A DNA stretch of 64,000 nt, taken from assembly GCF_011250555.1 (NCBI RefSeq), contig NZ_JAANMZ010000002.1, positions 124,001-188,000 on the forward strand. The letters are read 5' to 3'. The notes beneath the pieces were generated by a model. That model was not told the DNA's origin. It ran no database searches and was given only the letters and a program-made list of their open reading frames with translations. The position numbers and the translations under genes were made by a program. Source of the stretch: Bacillus sp. MM2020_4. Lineage in GTDB: Bacteria; Bacillota; Bacilli; Bacillales; Cytobacillaceae. This document shows, in pieces, positions 59,723 through 64,000 of this stretch (position 1 is its first letter; every line of letters begins with the position of its first letter).

Positions 59723-60131
59723 AATGGCATTCCGGGCAGCGGCCGTAAATCTCAAACTTATGCCCGGAAATATCGTACCCTTTTAAATTTTCACTTAATC
59801 CATCCATTGGACATGTTTCAATTTCTTTTGTTTTACCACAGTCCAGACAAATAAAATGGTGATGATGATGGTGTCTTGAACACGTAAAGCGAAAATGCTT
59901 TTCACCTGATAACTCTGTCATTTCTAATATCCCCATATTAACAAACAAAGTCAGATTCCGGTATATGGTATCAAAGCTCAAGCCTGGATAATCATCCTTT
60001 AATTGCTCAAGAACATCCTTTGCGGTTAAATACTTATCGCTATCGGCAAATAATTGGAGCATATCCTCCCGTTTTCCCGTTTGTTTGAATCCATTTTCCT
60101 TTAAATATTGAATGGCTTCATGTACGTTCAC
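59721..60131 (-). CDS. zur: Zur, Fur-family zinc uptake regulator
   Basis: 136 aa. Winged helix '[20 protein letters not shown]' with recognition '[20 protein letters not shown]', then a metal-binding domain '[20 protein letters not shown]' with six His in a row, two structural CxxC pairs (second 'GRCPEC') and '[13 protein letters not shown]'. Represses zinc uptake when zinc is replete. The start overlaps the permease stop (ATGA), so it is in the operon it controls. Confidence 0.92.
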   Translation of the reverse strand: MNVHEAIQYLKENGFKQTGKREDMLQLFADSDKYLTAKDVLEQLKDDYPGLSFDTIYRNLTLFVNMGILEMTELSGEKHFRFTCSRHHHHHHFICLDCGKTKEIETCPMDGLSENLKGYDISGHKFEIYGRCPECH

Positions 60132-60979
60132 TCTGCTCCACCTCCAACTGCAACTGAGAATTTTTTGAAAAGAATCGTTATCACTAAAATAAGGACGGCG
60201 AGCATGACAATCGTTCCACCCGGTGCGAGGTCAAGGTAGTAAGCGGCAAAAAGTCCGCCAAGCACAGAAATTTCTCCAAAAAGGACGGAAATAAAAATTG
60301 TCTGTTTAAAACCCTTGGCAATTCGAATACTTGCTGCAACGGGTAATGTCATTAATGAAGAAACTAACAAAATCCCGACAATTCTCATTGAAGCTGCAAT
60401 AACAAGGGCAACCATGACGATAAAGATAAAATGGATACTTTTCGCCGCAATACCAGATGCTTTTGCATGTTCTTCATCAAAAGAGAGTAAAAACAACTCT
60501 TTATATAAGAAAATAATGACTAAAATGACCACTATACTAATGCTAAAAATAACCCACAAATCTGTTCGACTGACAGCAGACACACTGCCAAACAAATAAC
60601 TAAACAAATCGGTATTAAATCCATTGGCGAGAGAAATAAAAATGACTCCCAGTCCTATTCCGCTTGAAAGAATAATGGGAATGGCTAATTCTTGATAATG
60701 CTTGTAAACCCCTCTAAGTTTTTCAATAAACAACGAACCCCCTACGGAAAACACCATTCCGAGGTAAAGAGGATTTAAGCCTGTCATCATCGCAAACTTT
60801 CTTTCAATCAATAGGCTTGCAGCAATTCCTGCCAGTGTCACATGACTAAGGGCATCGGCAATCAGCGATAATCTTCTCACAACAATAAAGACACCAAGCA
60901 GCGGGGCAATAATCCCAATCATCATCCCTGTAAGGAAGGCATTTTGTAAAAATTCATAATGAAAAATTCCCTCAATCAT
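60128..60979 (-). CDS. znuB: ZnuB-like zinc ABC permease
   Basis: 283 aa, about nine membrane helices. '[20 protein letters not shown]' is the ABC-3 family cytoplasmic loop, with '[20 protein letters not shown]'. Overlaps znuC and zur by 4 bases each. Zinc is inferred from zur coupling; manganese transporters are related. Confidence 0.9.
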   Translation of the reverse strand: MIEGIFHYEFLQNAFLTGMMIGIIAPLLGVFIVVRRLSLIADALSHVTLAGIAASLLIERKFAMMTGLNPLYLGMVFSVGGSLFIEKLRGVYKHYQELAIPIILSSGIGLGVIFISLANGFNTDLFSYLFGSVSAVSRTDLWVIFSISIVVILVIIFLYKELFLLSFDEEHAKASGIAAKSIHFIFIVMVALVIAASMRIVGILLVSSLMTLPVAASIRIAKGFKQTIFISVLFGEISVLGGLFAAYYLDLAPGGTIVMLAVLILVITILFKKFSVAVGGGAE

Positions 60980-61752
60980 TTCCCAACGCCTCCCTGTTCA
61001 TGATGATGGGTAAGCAAGTGGACATCATGACCATAAACCTTTGACAAGCCATCAGCACTATGCTGCTCAAATTCTGCTGTTTCTCCATGGAAGTGCAAAT
61101 GCTTATTTAAGCAAGCCACATGCGTGACCCGGTCCGAAATGGTTCCAATATCATGTGTGACCAATAATAAGGTAATTTCGCGATTTTTATTTAACTCACC
61201 AAGCATTTGATAAAAAGATTGAACATTTTCCGCATCAACACCAACAGTTGGTTCATCGAGAATGAGCAGACTAGGTTCACTAACCAGGGCCCGAGCAATA
61301 AAAACTCTTTGCTGTTGACCACCTGAAAGTTCCCCAATGTTTCTGCCGCTATATCTTTTCATCCCCACAGCTTCCAGGGCTTCGTTTACCTTTTTTGCAT
61401 GTTCTTTTTTAAAGAAGGTAAACAAGCCTAACCTTTTGGTTAGTCCACTTGCGACCACTTCAAATACGGTTGCCGGAAAACCAGAGTTAAAAGAATTGGC
61501 CTTTTGCGATACATAGCCAATTTTCTGCCACTCCTTAAATTTATTTATATTTTGGCCGAATAAAAGGATTTCACCCTTTTGCGGTTTTAATAAGCCTAAA
61601 ATTAGCTTTAACAAGGTTGATTTTCCAGACCCATTAGGACCTACTATAGCTAAAAAAGAACCATCTGGAATAGTCATGTTAATATTCTCAAGGACTGTAT
61701 CCTTTTCGTAACGGTAAGAAAGTTGTTTAATTTCAATTATTGGTTGCATCAT
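60976..61752 (-). CDS. znuC: ZnuC-like zinc ABC ATPase
   Basis: 258 aa from ATG 61752 (AAGTGAG upstream; an in-frame GTG at 61764 touches the operator). Walker A 'IVGPNGSGKSTLLKLI', signature '[16 protein letters not shown]', Walker B 'SLLILDEPTVGVD', switch His 'LLVTHDIGTISDRVTHV'. His-rich C-terminal 'LLTHHHEQGG'. No binding protein gene is beside it; ZnuA must be elsewhere. Confidence 0.92.
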   Translation of the reverse strand: MMQPIIEIKQLSYRYEKDTVLENINMTIPDGSFLAIVGPNGSGKSTLLKLILGLLKPQKGEILLFGQNINKFKEWQKIGYVSQKANSFNSGFPATVFEVVASGLTKRLGLFTFFKKEHAKKVNEALEAVGMKRYSGRNIGELSGGQQQRVFIARALVSEPSLLILDEPTVGVDAENVQSFYQMLGELNKNREITLLLVTHDIGTISDRVTHVACLNKHLHFHGETAEFEQHSADGLSKVYGHDVHLLTHHHEQGGVGK

Positions 61753-61767
61753 TTGCACGCTCACTTT

Positions 61768-61790
61768 TAATTAAGAATCATTCCGATTTA
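61768..61790 (-). promoter_or_regulatory. Candidate Zur box upstream of znuC
   Basis: Minus strand TAAATCGGAATGATTCTTAAT has the AAATCGnAATnATT half of the Bacillus Zur operator and matches its own mirror at about 7 of 10 positions. Confidence 0.6.
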
Positions 61791-61921
61791 ACTTCAAGTA
61801 GTATACACTAGGAATTTCTGAATGTAAAGGAAGAAAAACTTCTTAAAGCAGCCTGACCACTCTAATCCCATTGTCACACTCTACCTTCTTCTTCATACAT
61901 TAGCATGGAGGAGTGGTGAGG

Positions 61922-62179
61922 GTGAAAATATTTGAAAACATCATTAATCATAAAATAAACACGATAACCGCTGATGAGCTGCTAAAGTATGCAGAACAAT
62001 TTAATATCAGCGTTAATCGACAGCAAGCGAGGAAAATTGCCGAATACTTAAAAGGTAAAAATGTAAATATTTTTGATGCCAAGGAACGCGCGCAAATTGT
62101 TAAACAAATCGCCAAAGCGGCTGGACCGGAAACGGCACGAGAGGTCAACAAATTATTTATGCAGTTTACAAAGCAGTAA
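61922..62179 (+). CDS. yqfT: YqfT, DUF2624 protein
   Basis: 85 aa from GTG 61922 (ATGGAGGAG upstream with nine bases spacing; other GTG codons nearby are too close). 'FENIINHKINTITADELLKY' and 'YLKGKNVNIFDAKERAQIVK' identify DUF2624. Small helical protein, role unknown. Confidence 0.85.
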   Translation: MKIFENIINHKINTITADELLKYAEQFNISVNRQQARKIAEYLKGKNVNIFDAKERAQIVKQIAKAAGPETAREVNKLFMQFTKQ

Positions 62180-62210
62180 GAAGCTGTGCACTGGCACAGC
62201 TTCTTACTTT
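62176..62210. terminator. Bidirectional terminator yqfT / nfo
   Basis: GTAAGAAGCTGTGC / GCACAGCTTCTTAC, 14-bp perfect stem, TTT after. Weak U-run but strong stem. Confidence 0.75.
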
Positions 62211-63102
62211 AGGATTGCATAATTAGATCCAGTAAATTATCATTAAACTTCTGCTCGCGAAGCATTTCTATTTCATATTTATAGGGTGCCTTTTTGTTGT
62301 TCTTATCCTCACCGACATATGGCGTTTCTAGTATTTTAGGCACTTCCATTAGTTGTGGATGATGCACGATATAGTTAAGCGTCTTAAAGCCAATATGACC
62401 AAACCCGATATTTTCGTGCCGGTCTTTTCTCATCCCAATGTCGTTTTTACTATCATTGATATGGAGCACTTTCAATTTATCAAGACCAATAATTTTGTCA
62501 AACTCATTTAAAACGCCGTCAAAGTCCTCAACAAGGTTGTAGCCGGCGTCATGAGTATGACAGGTATCAAAGCAAATTGATAGCTTGTCACTATAGTTGA
62601 CCCCATCAATAATCATCGCTAATTCCTCAAATGACTTCCCACATTCGGAACCTTTACCTGCCATTGTTTCTAAAGCAATTTGGACCTTCTCCTTACCTGT
62701 TAATACTTCATTTAAGCCTTCAATAATCTTCTTGATCCCCGCCTCTGTACCAGCGCCCACATGTGCACCAGGATGGAGAACAATTTGCCCAGCCCCAATG
62801 GCCTCCGTTCTTTCAATCTCACTGCGAAGGAACCTTACACCTAATTCAAACGTGTCTGGATTAGTGGTGTTGCCAATATTAATGATGTAGGGAGCGTGCA
62901 CCACAATTTCTGAAATCCCGTTTGCCTCCATATGTTTACGCCCTGCTTCAATGTTAAGGTCTTCAATCTTCTTTCTTCTTGTGTTTTGCGGTGCTCCTGT
63001 ATAGACCATAAACGTATTGGCACCATATGAGACTGCTTCTTCACTTGCAGCCAGCAGCATATTCTTACCGCTCATCGAAACGTGTGAGCCAATTTTTAAC
63101 AT
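62209..63102 (-). CDS. nfo: Endonuclease IV
   Basis: 297 aa. '[20 protein letters not shown]', '[14 protein letters not shown]', '[14 protein letters not shown]', '[13 protein letters not shown]', '[14 protein letters not shown]' and '[20 protein letters not shown]' supply all zinc ligands. Cuts 5' to abasic sites in base excision repair. Matches YqfS; next to cshB as in B. subtilis. Confidence 0.97.
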   Translation of the reverse strand: MLKIGSHVSMSGKNMLLAASEEAVSYGANTFMVYTGAPQNTRRKKIEDLNIEAGRKHMEANGISEIVVHAPYIINIGNTTNPDTFELGVRFLRSEIERTEAIGAGQIVLHPGAHVGAGTEAGIKKIIEGLNEVLTGKEKVQIALETMAGKGSECGKSFEELAMIIDGVNYSDKLSICFDTCHTHDAGYNLVEDFDGVLNEFDKIIGLDKLKVLHINDSKNDIGMRKDRHENIGFGHIGFKTLNYIVHHPQLMEVPKILETPYVGEDKNNKKAPYKYEIEMLREQKFNDNLLDLIMQS

Positions 63103-63124
63103 TCTTTACTCTCCCATCACCCAT

Positions 63125-64000
63125 TTATTTTTTTTTCTGCTCGATTTTTCTAACCCGTTTTTTTATTTTATCCATTTCCCATTGCATTTTCTTTTTATAG
63201 CCTGGTTTTACTTTCTGGGGCTTCTTTACCAGCGATTTGGCTTTTTTATCAGCCACATCCTCTTTTCTTACTCTTGTTTTTCGCTTATTTCGTTCATCCG
63301 TTTCAACCATTTCGCCATTTTTTAGATCGACGTATTTAAACTGAATTCCCATTTTTTCTAGGCGATTTAATGCATCCTCATCAGAACTTTCGTAAACCGT
63401 AAGAGCAATCCCTGATTTTCCTGCTCTTGCAGTCCTACCTACCCGATGAATATAGAAATCTAAATCAGTTGGAAGTTCATAGTTAATAACATGGCTGACT
63501 CCCTCAATGTCAATTCCTCTTGAAGCAAGATCAGTAGCGACGATATATTGGTACTCTAAATCTTGAATTTGCTTCATCATTTTTTTACGTTCACGCGGAT
63601 TTAAATCACCATGTACACGGCCAACTTTCAAGCCCTTCTCATTTAAAAAGTAGGCAACTTCTTCAGCCTTCTTTTTTGTATTCGTAAAAACAATCGCTAA
63701 ATAGGGATTATAAGTAAGCAAAGCGTCATGAACAAGCTGTTTTTTACTGCGATGCCTCGATGGCAGCAGATAATGATCTAAATTTTCAGCTGCTTTTTGT
63801 TTTGATTCAATCTGTATCGTCTTTGGATTTTCCATATATTTTTTAAGAAAAGGCTTTAGTTTCTCAGGGATTGTGGCAGAAAAGACTAACATTTGCAGGT
63901 TCTCCGGCATCTTAGCCGCTACCTGATCAACATCCTCAATGAATCCCATATCGAGCATCATATCAGCCTCATCCACAACCAGAATACTTGATGTATGAAC
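63125..64000 (-). CDS. cshB: CshB, DEAD-box RNA helicase (partial, N-terminus missing)
   Basis: About 291 residues up to the window edge: the DEAD box 'ILVVDEADMMLDMGFIEDV', SAT ('MLVFSATIPEKLK'), and the second domain 'AIVFTNTKKKAEEVAYFLN', 'VHGDLNPRERKKMMKQIQ', 'IVATDLASRGIDIEGVSHVI', 'YIHRVGRTARAGKSG'. The basic C-terminal tail ('KKPQKVKPGYKKKMQWEMDK') is typical of CshB. Unwinds RNA during cold shock and RNA turnover. Walker A is beyond position 64,000. Confidence 0.95.
   Translation of the reverse strand, partial: VHTSSILVVDEADMMLDMGFIEDVDQVAAKMPENLQMLVFSATIPEKLKPFLKKYMENPKTIQIESKQKAAENLDHYLLPSRHRSKKQLVHDALLTYNPYLAIVFTNTKKKAEEVAYFLNEKGLKVGRVHGDLNPRERKKMMKQIQDLEYQYIVATDLASRGIDIEGVSHVINYELPTDLDFYIHRVGRTARAGKSGIALTVYESSDEDALNRLEKMGIQFKYVDLKNGEMVETDERNKRKTRVRKEDVADKKAKSLVKKPQKVKPGYKKKMQWEMDKIKKRVRKIEQKKK

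Overview
The window is AT-rich Bacillaceae DNA. The chromosomal half follows the Bacillus subtilis yqf-yqg-comG neighbourhood almost gene for gene (comG operon, yqgY, yqgX, yqgW, yqgU, yqgT, glcK, yqgQ, gluP, yqgN, rpmG, phoU-pst, pbpA, yqgE, sodA, yqgB, yqgA, ispG, yqfX, yqfW, zur, yqfT, nfo, cshB). Differences such as an ldh gene and an Fnr-type regulator in this neighbourhood suggest a Bacillus-related genus rather than B. subtilis itself. All identifications come from reading protein motifs and gene order; no database search was run.

Positions 1 to about 26,740 are the right part of a prophage whose left end lies outside the window. It is inserted in the competence ATPase gene comGA: only the last ~130 codons of comGA follow the phage, then comGB-comGG. 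A large serine integrase sits at the right junction. Next to it, in order leftwards, are a small orphan gene, a CI-like repressor, a divergent Cro-like gene, and a long minus-strand early operon: Rha-type antirepressor, YqaI-like protein, Rad50-like ATPase, RecT, MBL-fold protein, replisome organiser carrying an HNH domain, DnaC-like loader, Dam methylase, dUTPase, YopX, DUF1064 nuclease and an ArpU-like late regulator. A terminator near 10,400 separates this from the late operon: terminase, P22-like portal, scaffold, P22-like coat protein, then tail fibre and spike genes. Several small genes (28-58 aa) are supported by strong ribosome binding sites.

The lysogeny region carries repeated copies of one operator-like 15-mer. 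It lies in the spacer of the leftward early promoter and, in weaker form, at the integrase promoter, so one repressor may control both.

Positions 26,741-30,299 hold the remaining comG pseudopilus operon. From 30,500 to 64,000 are housekeeping genes, mostly on the minus strand: a SufR-like regulator, a MidA-like methyltransferase, glucokinase and rhomboid protease GluP, lactate dehydrogenase, a GT4/DUF4912 pair, a phosphate operon preceded by four PhoP-box repeats with an exact 11-bp period, PBP2-type transpeptidase, Mn-SOD, a Bacillus-type Fnr with its Asp and three C-terminal Cys, IspG, a zinc uptake/Zur cluster with a candidate Zur box, endonuclease IV and the C-terminal part of CshB. Two related interspersed repeats sit between genes in this half.

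No tRNA, rRNA, CRISPR array or insertion sequence was recognised.
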